From NCBI GenBank assembly GCA_035910535.1, contig JAMHXF010000072.1, forward strand, positions 30,525 through 94,524: a DNA stretch of 64,000 nt, in the 5' to 3' direction. The position numbers and the translations under genes are program-made. Below are positions 25,401-33,488 of the stretch, in pieces; within the stretch, counting starts at the first letter, position 1, and every line of letters starts with the position of its first letter. Source of the stretch: Archangium_A sp035910535 (GTDB lineage: Bacteria > Myxococcota > Myxococcia > Myxococcales > Myxococcaceae). The notes beneath the pieces were generated by a model. That model did no database searches. It had not been told where the DNA came from and saw nothing but the letters and a program-made list of their open reading frames with translations.

Positions 25401-26069
25401 TCAGCGGGAACGGTTGTACGCCTCGAGGTACGAGCCGGGTTCCGCGTCACGCGCTTCACCGTCGATGAAAACCCTGACGCTCTGAGGGCTGATGACGAGG
25501 TCGCTGCCGGCGGGCAACGCGAAGAACTGAATGAGCTCCGGCGCGCGCGTGGCGACCTCCACCAACGGCATCACCGTGAGCGCGTCTTCTCGGTGGTGAT
25601 CATGCGCGTCGTCGAGACAGCCGATGAACCAGCCCGAGTCGGTCTGCGAGTGCGCTTCGGTTCGACCCAGCATCGTCGTGGTGCCGTCGAAGGCGCGCGT
25701 GCACACCACGGCCTGCAGCGCCGGCCGTGGAAACTGCGCCTGCTCGAGGAGGCCCAGGCTGGCGAGCACCTCTTTCTGTTTCCACGTCTCGAAGAGCGAT
25801 TGGTCGACGCCTTCGACCCACGTGAGGCCGTCGCGCAAGTCGGGCTCGAGCACGCCCAGCGTTCCGTCAGCGCGCTGCGACAAGCGCAACGTCGCCCAGC
25901 CGAGCTGCACCGTCTGGCCCGCCTTGAAGACGGTTCCCGCAGCGACGCGCTCTTCGAAGTAGCGCAGCAACATGCCCTCGAGGTGCGGCACGGGAGGCTC
26001 GGCGCGGAAGGTGAGCGTGAATTCCGCGTGCTTGAACGCCGCGCAGCGGGTCGTCGTGAAGGTCTTCAC
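25401..26069 (-). CDS. Imm33/DUF2185-like domain protein
   Basis: A 222-residue cytoplasmic protein. The C-terminal half (ALQAVVCTRAFDGTTTMLGR, then DSGWFIGCLDDAHDHHRED and ELIQFFALPAGSDLVI) resembles the DUF2185/Imm33 domain found in immunity proteins and in proteins that monitor page-like SGW motifs. The N-terminal half is unassigned. Its ATG overlaps the stop of the amidase gene (26066-26069), so the two are translationally coupled. Immunity function is not established; the domain also occurs in proteins of unknown role. Confidence 0.6.
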   Translation of the reverse strand: MKTFTTTRCAAFKHAEFTLTFRAEPPVPHLEGMLLRYFEERVAAGTVFKAGQTVQLGWATLRLSQRADGTLGVLEPDLRDGLTWVEGVDQSLFETWKQKEVLASLGLLEQAQFPRPALQAVVCTRAFDGTTTMLGRTEAHSQTDSGWFIGCLDDAHDHHREDALTVMPLVEVATRAPELIQFFALPAGSDLVISPQSVRVFIDGEARDAEPGSYLEAYNRSR

Positions 26070-27730
26070 AGCACCTTCGCGTGCTCGGCCGGCGTGCGCA
26101 CTTCGACTTCGCGCTCGATGACGCGGCCCAGGCGCAGCAGCAACGGCTCTTCATACGGCCGCCCCATGAGGTGCACGCCCACCGGCAGGCCGGCCTTGTC
26201 GAAGCCCGCAGGCACCGACAGCGCGGGGAAGCCCGTGAGGTTCGCCACGCGAATGAAGCGCATCAACGCGTCGACGACCGGCAGGTTCGATTCACCGTCG
26301 GGCAGCGACGCCTCGGGAATGGGCGGCGCGGTGATGGCCGTGGTCGGCGTCACCACCGCGTCGCACGTCGAGAAGATGCGCAGCCAGTCGCGCGTCATCG
26401 CGTGGCGGTGCCGCAGCGCGTGCACGTAGTCGGTGCCGCGGAAGTGCTGACCGATGGCGAGGTTGGTGCGCGAGTCGAGCCCGAAGCGCGTGACGTCGGC
26501 GTCAATCTGCTCGCGCATGGCCTGCGCCATCTCACTCAAGATGAGGCACGAGTGCGTCCACAGCACGGTGTTCAAGTCGGGGCCGTCGATTTCCACCACC
26601 GTCGCGCCGGCGCGCTTCAGCGACTCGACGGCGGCGCGCGACTTCGCCACCACGTCGGCCTCCGCGTCGTCGAACCACGCCGGGCAGATGCCGAGCCGCA
26701 CGCCCGCGAGCGACCCACGCGCCAGCCCGTCGAGGTGCGGAGGCGGCTGCAGCTTCGAGATGAGGTCGTGGGAATCGGCGCCCGCGAGCAACGCGTACAT
26801 CGCCGCCACGTCGTCGACGCTCAGGCCCATGGGGCCCACGTGGCCCACGTTCCAGCACAGCGGAGGCACGCCGGTTTCAGGGATGCGGCCCCACGTCGCC
26901 TTGAGCCCCACGATGCCGCACAGCGCTGCGGGAATTCGAATGGAGCCGCCACCGTCGGCGCCGATGCTCAGCGGCGCGAGGCCCGCAGCGACGACGGCCC
27001 CTGACGCGCTCGAGCTGCCGCCGGTGATGTGTTTTCGGTTCCACGGGTTGCGCGCGGCGCCGTGCCACGGGTTGAGCCCGATGGGGTTGATGCCGATTTC
27101 ATTCATGTTGGCCTTGCCCAGGATGATGGCTCCGGCGGCCTTGAGTCGGGCGGCGACGGTCGAATCGGTCGTCGCCACTTCGGTGCGGAAGCGCGTGCCC
27201 AGCGTGGTGACGAAGCCGGCGAGGTCGACCTCGTCTTTGAGCACCACCGGCACCCCGTCGAGCACGCTCAACGGCGCGCCTGCACGGTGCCGCTTCGACG
27301 ACGCGTCGGCGGCCGCGAGCACCTCTTCCTGCTTGCGCGAAATGAAGAGCCCGAGGCGCTCGTCTCGCCCGTCGAGGCGCTCGATTTCGGCGTGCACCTT
27401 GCGAATGATGACCAGCGGGTCTGCGCCGTCGCGGTACGCCTTGACGAAGGCCGAGACCGTTTCGCGCGAGCCGGTGGCTGAAGACGAAATGGCGCTCGCG
27501 GCCTGCTCGACCGCCGTGCCCGTCGAGGCGGGCGGCGCCGGGTGCGGCAGCGGTAACTGCAGCGGAGGCGCGTCACCGGGGCTCGTCTCACGCCACCGCT
27601 CGATGCCGCTGTCTCTGACCAGCTTTTCGAGCAGCACCGGGCCGACCCTGCTCTCGAGCGCACTGACGAAGGCCTTCAACGCGAGGCCCGCAACCCGGGG
27701 CGCTTTCACTTCTTCACGGCGGTAGCTCAT
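26066..27730 (-). CDS. Amidase signature family protein
   Basis: A 554-residue enzyme of the amidase signature family (fatty acid amide hydrolase/glutaminase-like). The catalytic Lys lies in VPVVLKDEVDLAGF, the bridging Ser in ITGGSSSASGAVVAAGLAPL, and the nucleophilic Ser in DGGGSIRIPA. The extra N-terminal 90 residues, with an Ala/Ser-rich segment, are longer than in typical bacterial amidases. It hydrolyses an amide bond of unknown substrate in the cytoplasm. It is coupled to the downstream Imm33-like gene and divergent from a secreted protein gene. Confidence 0.9.
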   Translation of the reverse strand: MSYRREEVKAPRVAGLALKAFVSALESRVGPVLLEKLVRDSGIERWRETSPGDAPPLQLPLPHPAPPASTGTAVEQAASAISSSATGSRETVSAFVKAYRDGADPLVIIRKVHAEIERLDGRDERLGLFISRKQEEVLAAADASSKRHRAGAPLSVLDGVPVVLKDEVDLAGFVTTLGTRFRTEVATTDSTVAARLKAAGAIILGKANMNEIGINPIGLNPWHGAARNPWNRKHITGGSSSASGAVVAAGLAPLSIGADGGGSIRIPAALCGIVGLKATWGRIPETGVPPLCWNVGHVGPMGLSVDDVAAMYALLAGADSHDLISKLQPPPHLDGLARGSLAGVRLGICPAWFDDAEADVVAKSRAAVESLKRAGATVVEIDGPDLNTVLWTHSCLILSEMAQAMREQIDADVTRFGLDSRTNLAIGQHFRGTDYVHALRHRHAMTRDWLRIFSTCDAVVTPTTAITAPPIPEASLPDGESNLPVVDALMRFIRVANLTGFPALSVPAGFDKAGLPVGVHLMGRPYEEPLLLRLGRVIEREVEVRTPAEHAKVL

Positions 27731-27790
27731 GGGCCCGCCAACCTACCCCCCGTGGTGAATTTTTCAGCGCGCCTTCGCGTCGGTGCGCGC

Positions 27791-28237
27791 ATGAACAACA
27801 CACTCCTCGGCATCGCAGTGGCGGCGGTCGTCTTCGGCGCGCAGGTGGCGAGCGCACAGGACTGCGGGCCGCAGCCTTCGTACGCGCCGGCCGGTCAGAA
27901 CTTCCAGTCAGGTCGCTACGAGTTGCAGACCGTGCAGCAATGGGTCCCCGGCGGCCAGCAGCAGGTGTGGGTTGAAGGCACCTGCCAGCAGGGCGGCGGG
28001 CGCGGTCGCTGGGGTCGCGGCGGCGGGCGTCAGTGGCAGCAGCGCTGCACGCAGGGCTCGTACCGCACCGTCTACACCGCCGGTCACTACGAGACGCGCC
28101 AGACCTGGGTGTGGGTCGCTCACCAGTACGCGCCGCCTCCGCCGCGGCAGTACAACCCGTACCAGAACTCGTACGGCCCGCGCGGTGGTGTGCGCGTTCG
28201 CGGTGGCAACGGCCACGTCGCCGTCAGCGTGTACTGA
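27791..28237 (+). CDS. Small secreted Gly/Gln/Arg-rich protein
   Basis: A 148-residue protein from ATG 27791. A clear signal peptide (MNNTLLGIAVAAVVFGAQV-ASAQ) is cleaved before DCGPQPSY. The mature part is rich in Gly, Gln, Arg, Tyr and Trp with repeats such as WGRGGGRQWQQR and an aromatic TWVWVAHQY segment. It has few charged acidic residues and three Cys. Likely periplasmic or extracellular; no family recognised. A candidate terminator follows at 28267. Confidence 0.7.
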   Translation: MNNTLLGIAVAAVVFGAQVASAQDCGPQPSYAPAGQNFQSGRYELQTVQQWVPGGQQQVWVEGTCQQGGGRGRWGRGGGRQWQQRCTQGSYRTVYTAGHYETRQTWVWVAHQYAPPPPRQYNPYQNSYGPRGGVRVRGGNGHVAVSVY

Positions 28238-28266
28238 TTCCCCATCGCGGTTGATGGAGGGCCCGG

Positions 28267-28300
28267 CGCCTCATTCCTCAACGGGAATGGGGCGTTGGCG
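28267..28300 (+). terminator. Candidate terminator after the small secreted protein
   Basis: An 11-bp stem (28267-28277 with 28284-28294, one G-T pair) with a 6-base loop is followed by TTGGCGTTTCTC. It separates the secreted protein gene from the efflux operon start at 28359. Confidence 0.6.
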
Positions 28301-28358
28301 TTTCTCACGGTTTACCTTTCCCGCGTGTCAGGTGTTCGAAACGGAAGGGAGACGCTTC

Positions 28359-29567
28359 ATGAAGCGCGCGTTGTTCATCGGTTTGGGGCTCGTCGTGGTG
28401 CTGGGCGGCGCCGGCTTCTTCTGGAGCCGCAGCAAGGCCACGCCGGCGCAGCCACAGTTCGTCACCAGCGCGGTGTCTCGTGGCGACATCACCTCCCGCG
28501 TCACGGCGACGGGCACGCTCTCGGCGCTGGTCACGGTTCAGGTCGGTACGCAGGTCTCGGGGCGCATTCAGTCGCTGTCGGCCGACTTCAACTCGACAGT
28601 GAAGAAGGGGCAGGTGCTCGCGAAGCTCGACCCGGAGCTCTTCAACGCGGCGCTGGCGCAGGCTTCGGCGAATGAGCGCGCGGCGCAGGCCAACGTGACC
28701 AAAGCCAAAGCGCAGGCCATTGAGTCGCAGCGCGCGCTGGAGCGCACCACCGAGCTCTCGAAGCGCGACTTCGTGGCGAAGGCCGAGCTCGACACCGCGC
28801 AGGCTGCGTTCGACGTGGCGAAGGCGAACATCGAAGCGGCTGAGGCCTCGCTGGCTCAATCGCGCGCGCAACGGCAACAGGCGCAGGTGAACCTCGCGTA
28901 CACGACCGTCACCTCGCCCATCGACGGCACCATCATCAGCCGCGCGGTCGACGTGGGGCAGACGGTCGCCGCGTCGTTGCAGTCACCGACGCTCTTCACC
29001 ATCGCCGAGAACCTCACGCGCATGCAGGTCGACACCAGCGTGGCCGAGGCCGACGTCGGCAAGTTGAAGGAGGGCCTCGACGCGACCTTCACCGTCGACG
29101 CGTTCCCCGCGCGGCGCTTCGTGGGGCGCGTTCGACAGATTCGTTACGCGGCGACGGTGGTCTCGAACGTGGTGACCTACGCGGCCATCATCGACGTCGA
29201 GAACCCCGAGCTGTTGCTGCGCCCGGGCATGACGGCCAACGTCACCTTCGTCACGCAGGAGGCCAACGACGTGGTGAAGGTGCCCAACGCGGCGCTGCGG
29301 TTCCGCCTCGAGCCCGCCGGAACGATGGACGGCGTGGCGCCGCCTCCGCCCGGCACGCGGGTGGTGACGGTGCTGCGTGAAGGGCGGCCAGAGCGCGTCG
29401 CCGTCGTCACCGGGCTCACCGACGGCAGCTTCACCGAGGTCGTCAGCGGGCTTCAGGCCGGCGACGTGGTGGTGACTGACAAGCTGGGCGCGGCGGGCGC
29501 GATGCCCGGCGGTGGTGGCGGGCGCCAGGGCCAGGGCGGCCCTCCGGGCATGGGGAGGATTCTCTAG
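28359..29567 (+). CDS. MacA-like periplasmic adaptor (HlyD family)
   Basis: A 402-residue protein from ATG 28359, with GGAAGGGAG upstream. One N-terminal helix anchors it (LFIGLGLVVVLGGAGFFW), then come a barrel-sandwich domain (TATGTLSALVTVQVGTQVSG), an alpha-helical hairpin (residues about 100-175), the second half of the lipoyl-like domain (VTSPIDGTIISRAVDVGQ) and beta-barrel domains. It would link the MacB-type pump to an outer-membrane channel, which is not encoded nearby. First gene of a three-gene operon with ATPase and permease. Confidence 0.9.
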   Translation: MKRALFIGLGLVVVLGGAGFFWSRSKATPAQPQFVTSAVSRGDITSRVTATGTLSALVTVQVGTQVSGRIQSLSADFNSTVKKGQVLAKLDPELFNAALAQASANERAAQANVTKAKAQAIESQRALERTTELSKRDFVAKAELDTAQAAFDVAKANIEAAEASLAQSRAQRQQAQVNLAYTTVTSPIDGTIISRAVDVGQTVAASLQSPTLFTIAENLTRMQVDTSVAEADVGKLKEGLDATFTVDAFPARRFVGRVRQIRYAATVVSNVVTYAAIIDVENPELLLRPGMTANVTFVTQEANDVVKVPNAALRFRLEPAGTMDGVAPPPPGTRVVTVLREGRPERVAVVTGLTDGSFTEVVSGLQAGDVVVTDKLGAAGAMPGGGGGRQGQGGPPGMGRIL

Positions 29568-29571
29568 CGTC

Positions 29572-30279
29572 ATGGCGCTGCTCGAGCTCGACGACGTGCA
29601 CCGCGTCTACAACCTCGGTGACAACGAAGTTCGCGCGCTCGACGGCGTGAGCCTGCGCGTGGAGCGCGGTGAGTTCGTCGCCATCATGGGCTCGTCGGGC
29701 TCCGGCAAGAGCACCATGATGAACATCATCGGCTGTCTCGACCGCCCTTCGTCAGGCGCCTACCGACTCAATGGTGAAGAGGTCTCGCAGAAGTCGCGCG
29801 CGGAGCTCGCCATCACGCGCAATCGAACGCTGGGCTTCGTCTTTCAGAGCTTCAACCTGCTCTCGCGGACGACGGCGCTCGAGAACGTCGAGCTCCCCCT
29901 GCTGTACGGCGGCGTGAAGTCGGCGGCGGAGCGGGCGCGGCGCGCGAAGGAGTCGCTGGAGCGCGTCGGCCTCGGCGCGCGGCTCGACCATCTTCCCAAT
30001 CAACTCTCGGGTGGTCAGCAGCAGCGCGTGGCCATCGCGCGGGCGCTCGTGAACAAGCCGCCGCTGTTGCTCGCCGACGAGCCCACCGGCGCGTTGGACT
30101 CAAAGACCAGCGTCGAGGTGATGACGCTGTTGTCGGGGCTCTCGTCTGAAGGCATCACCGTGGTGCTGGTGACGCATGAGCCCGACATGGCGGCGTGGGC
30201 GCGGCGCGTGTTGACGATGAAAGACGGTCGGCTGGTGAGCGACGTCACGCAGGTACCGCAGACCACGGGAGCCGCCTGA
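29572..30279 (+). CDS. ABC transporter ATP-binding protein, MacB type
   Basis: A 235-residue ATPase from ATG 29572, four bases after the adaptor stop; GGGGAGG lies 13 bases upstream. Walker A is GSSGSGKST, signature LSGGQQQRVAIARAL, Walker B LLLADEPTGALD, switch His in VLVTHEPDM. In this operon ATPase and permease are separate proteins, whereas E. coli MacB fuses them. It likely drives efflux of a macrolide-like, peptide or lipid substrate. Confidence 0.93.
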   Translation: MALLELDDVHRVYNLGDNEVRALDGVSLRVERGEFVAIMGSSGSGKSTMMNIIGCLDRPSSGAYRLNGEEVSQKSRAELAITRNRTLGFVFQSFNLLSRTTALENVELPLLYGGVKSAAERARRAKESLERVGLGARLDHLPNQLSGGQQQRVAIARALVNKPPLLLADEPTGALDSKTSVEVMTLLSGLSSEGITVVLVTHEPDMAAWARRVLTMKDGRLVSDVTQVPQTTGAA

Positions 30280-30280
30280 C

Positions 30281-31510
30281 ATGGGCCCGCTGCAGACACT
30301 TCGGCTCGCGCTCAAGGCGCTGCGGCGCAACCTGCTGCGCAGCTTCCTCACGGCGCTCGGCATCATCATTGGCGTGGCGGCGGTCATCGCCATGGTGTCG
30401 ATTGGCGAAGGCGCGCGGCGCCGCGTCGAGGCGTCGTTCGCGTCCATGGGCACCAACCTGCTCATCATCATGCCGGGCTCGAGCATGTCGGGCGGCGCGC
30501 GGGGTGGCTTCGGCTCTCAACCGACGCTGACGCGCGACGACCTGCGCGCCATCGGCTCGGAGCTGTCGATGGTCGACGCTGCCGCGCCGGATCTCCGCGT
30601 CGGCGCGCAGCTGCAGAGCGAAGAGCAGAACTGGGCGACCAGCGTGCGCGGCACCACACCTTCGTTCTTCCGAATTCGTCAGTGGAACGTCGCGCAGGGC
30701 GTGTCGCTCAGCGACTCCGACGTCGACTCGGGCGCGAAGGTCGTGGTGCTGGGTGCGACGGTGGCTGAAAAGCTCTTCGGCTCTGCGCGCGACTCAGTGG
30801 GGCAGCTGGTGCGCATCAAGGGCGTGCCGTTTCAGGTCGTCGGCGTGCTCGAAAAGAAGGGCCAGAGCTCCAACGGTCAAGACAACGACGACACGGCCAT
30901 CGTGCCGCTCTCGACGTACCTCTCTCGCTTGAGCCCGGCGCTGGGTCGCTACCTCCCGGGGCCGATTCTCGTCAGCGCGGTGAGCCCCGAGGCCGTGCCG
31001 ACGGCGATGTCTCAGGTGACCGCGTTGCTCCGCGAGCGGCACCGCATCGCGCCCGGCGCCGAAGACGACTTCAACATTCGCAACCTCGCGGAGGTCGCGA
31101 GCGCTCAGCAAGAAGGCGCCGATACGCTCTCGTCTTTGCTGGCCAGCATCGCGGCGGTCTCGCTGCTGGTCGGCGGCATCGGCATCATGAACATCATGTT
31201 GGTCAGCGTGACGGAGCGGACGCGCGAAATCGGCATTCGTATGGCCGTCGGCGCCACGCCCGGGCAGGTGCTGGCGCAGTTCCTCGCCGAGGCCCTCACG
31301 CTCTCGTTGCTGGGCGGGCTCATCGGCGTGGTGGCCGGGGTGCTCATCGCGCAGCAGCTCTCGAGCAGCTTCGGGTGGTCGCTGTACGTGCGCAGCGACG
31401 TCATCGTGGTCGCGACGGTCTTCAGCGGCCTGGTCGGCGTCGGGTTCGGGTTGTACCCCGCGCTCAAGGCCAGCCGAATGGACCCGATTACCGCGCTGCG
31501 GTTCGAGTGA
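30281..31510 (+). CDS. ABC transporter permease, MacB type
   Basis: A 409-residue permease whose ATG 30281 is one base after the ATPase stop. It has an N-terminal helix (SFLTALGIIIGVAAVIAMVS), a periplasmic domain (residues about 45-285) and three C-terminal helices with the ERTREIGIRMAVGATPGQVL loop and GLYPALKASRMDPI at the end. This is a complete MacB-type transmembrane unit. With the adaptor and ATPase it makes a MacAB-like efflux system. Confidence 0.93.
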   Translation: MGPLQTLRLALKALRRNLLRSFLTALGIIIGVAAVIAMVSIGEGARRRVEASFASMGTNLLIIMPGSSMSGGARGGFGSQPTLTRDDLRAIGSELSMVDAAAPDLRVGAQLQSEEQNWATSVRGTTPSFFRIRQWNVAQGVSLSDSDVDSGAKVVVLGATVAEKLFGSARDSVGQLVRIKGVPFQVVGVLEKKGQSSNGQDNDDTAIVPLSTYLSRLSPALGRYLPGPILVSAVSPEAVPTAMSQVTALLRERHRIAPGAEDDFNIRNLAEVASAQQEGADTLSSLLASIAAVSLLVGGIGIMNIMLVSVTERTREIGIRMAVGATPGQVLAQFLAEALTLSLLGGLIGVVAGVLIAQQLSSSFGWSLYVRSDVIVVATVFSGLVGVGFGLYPALKASRMDPITALRFE

Positions 31511-31532
31511 GTCCGCGCTAGAACCGTCGGCG

Positions 31533-33488
31533 GTGTCCTTCCCCGCCCACAGGCCTGTCGCCGTGTTGCCGCTCGATGGCGCCCGGCGGCCCCGATTGCT
31601 CTCGCTCCTCGCTGCGGCCGGCGTACCCGTCGCTGACACGTTGGGCCCCGAGCTCGACGTGGCCATCATCGACCTCGAGGCGGCTGGTGCCGCGCACGCG
31701 CAGGTCGAGCTGACGGCGTTGGCTCCGCGCGCGGCCGTGCTGGGCATCACCACGCCGCAGCCGTCGATTGACGCCGTCGTGCTGGAGGTCGTCGCGCCGC
31801 AGGCCGTCGAGTTCGAGCTCGTGCCCCGGCTCTCTCACCTGCGCGCGCGGCTGGCGACGTTGAAAGAAGCGCAGCAGCGACAGCGTGATCTGCAGGTGCT
31901 GCTCGAGCTGACCGCGCGCTACGCCGAGGCCTCCGACGTCAACGAGCTGTTCCACGACGTCACGCGGCGCCTCGCTGAAGAGCTGCAGATTGACCGCGTC
32001 GCGTTGGTGGTCGTAGATGGCGAGCGCGGTGAAGGCACCATCATCGCGGCGAGCGACGATGCGGGGCTCACAGATCACAAGATCGATCTCGCGCGGTACC
32101 CGGAGGTCCGCGAGGTGCTGCGCACCGGCAAGCCCGTCATCGTCGAAGACGCGCCCTCGCACCCGTTGCTGGAAGACGTGAAGGCCACCGTCGCCGCGCG
32201 CGGCATTCGCAACCTCGCGGCGCTGCCGTTGGCGGTGCGTGGTCAGGTGCAGGGCATTCTGCTGCTGCGGCGTTCGGCCGTCGGGCCGTTCAACCCGCGC
32301 GAGGTCGAGTTCCTCACCACCGTCGCGCACGCCACGGCCGTCGCCTTCCGCAACGTGCGTCAGCTCGAGCGCATTCGCAGCCAGCGCGAAAAAGAAAAGT
32401 CAGCGCGCATCGCCGCCGAGGAGCGCGTGGCGGAAATGAAGCGCTACGCCGCGTACTTCGACCACCTGTCTGACGGCGTGGCCATCGTCGACGCGCGCGC
32501 GTGCGTGCTCTCGCTGAACCCGGCGGGGCAGGCGCTGCTCGACGTGAGCGACGCCGAGGCCGAAGGCAAACACATCAACACGTTGACGAACCCGAACGAC
32601 GAAGCGCTGTGGCTCGACGTGCTCTTCGCGGTTTCACGCGGCAACACGCGCAACGACGTCGACATTCACGCGCGCACGGGCACGGGGCGAAAACTGACGC
32701 TGTCGGTTTCAGCCGCGCAGCTCAAAGGTGATGCGGGCGACGGCGTGGCGATCCTCACCATGCGCGACGTCACGCTGCAGCGGCAGATGGCCGACGAGCT
32801 GCGGTCGACGACCGACTTCCTCGAGCGCCTCATCGACAGCTCCGTCGACGCCATCATCTCGGCCGACATGAAGGGCAACATCATTCTCTTCAACAAGGCC
32901 GCCGAGGCCATCTGCGGTTACCGCAGCGAAGACGTCATCGGGAAGCTGCACGTCACCCAGCTCTACCCCGACGGGCTCGCGCGCTCGTTGATGCATAAGC
33001 TGCGCTCGGGCGACTTCGGCGGGCCGGGGCGCCTGTCGTCGAGCCGCGCTGAAATCATCGCGCGCACCGGTGAGCGCATTCCGGTGAACCTCGCGGCGTC
33101 CATCATCTACGAGGGCAATCGTGAGACCGCGACCGTGGGCCTGTTCACCGACCTGCGAGATCGCATCTCTCTCGAGCGCAAGCTGACTGACGCCGAAGCG
33201 CGGCTGCTCGAGAGCGAAAAGAACGCCGTCATCGTCGCGCTGGCGGGCACGGCGGCGCACGAGCTCAACCAGCCGCTGACCTCGGTGATGGGCTACGCCG
33301 AACTGCTCAAGCGGAAGATCAAAGAGACCGAGCCCACGTGGCGGCCGGTCGACATCATTCATCGCGAAGCGGAGCGCATGGCGGAGATCGTGAAGAAGAT
33401 CGGCAAGATCACCCGCTACGAGACGAAGGCCTACGTCGGCACTTCGAAGATCGTCGACCTCGACAAGGCGGCCGCGCATGAAGAGTGA
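31533..33488 (+). CDS. GAF-PAS-PAS-HisKA protein without an ATPase domain
   Basis: A 651-residue cytoplasmic protein from GTG 31533. After an unassigned N-terminal part (1-110) come a GAF domain (about 120-270), two PAS domains (about 300-415 and 425-545; IIFNKAAEAICGY-like core) and a HisKA dimerisation domain with phosphorylatable His576 (AAHELNQPLTSVMGYAELL). It stops soon after (DLDKAAAHEE) and has no N, G1 or G2 boxes, so it cannot bind ATP itself. Its end overlaps the start of a complete kinase gene by 11 bases. It may act with that kinase in trans. Confidence 0.85.
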   Translation: MSFPAHRPVAVLPLDGARRPRLLSLLAAAGVPVADTLGPELDVAIIDLEAAGAAHAQVELTALAPRAAVLGITTPQPSIDAVVLEVVAPQAVEFELVPRLSHLRARLATLKEAQQRQRDLQVLLELTARYAEASDVNELFHDVTRRLAEELQIDRVALVVVDGERGEGTIIAASDDAGLTDHKIDLARYPEVREVLRTGKPVIVEDAPSHPLLEDVKATVAARGIRNLAALPLAVRGQVQGILLLRRSAVGPFNPREVEFLTTVAHATAVAFRNVRQLERIRSQREKEKSARIAAEERVAEMKRYAAYFDHLSDGVAIVDARACVLSLNPAGQALLDVSDAEAEGKHINTLTNPNDEALWLDVLFAVSRGNTRNDVDIHARTGTGRKLTLSVSAAQLKGDAGDGVAILTMRDVTLQRQMADELRSTTDFLERLIDSSVDAIISADMKGNIILFNKAAEAICGYRSEDVIGKLHVTQLYPDGLARSLMHKLRSGDFGGPGRLSSSRAEIIARTGERIPVNLAASIIYEGNRETATVGLFTDLRDRISLERKLTDAEARLLESEKNAVIVALAGTAAHELNQPLTSVMGYAELLKRKIKETEPTWRPVDIIHREAERMAEIVKKIGKITRYETKAYVGTSKIVDLDKAAAHEE

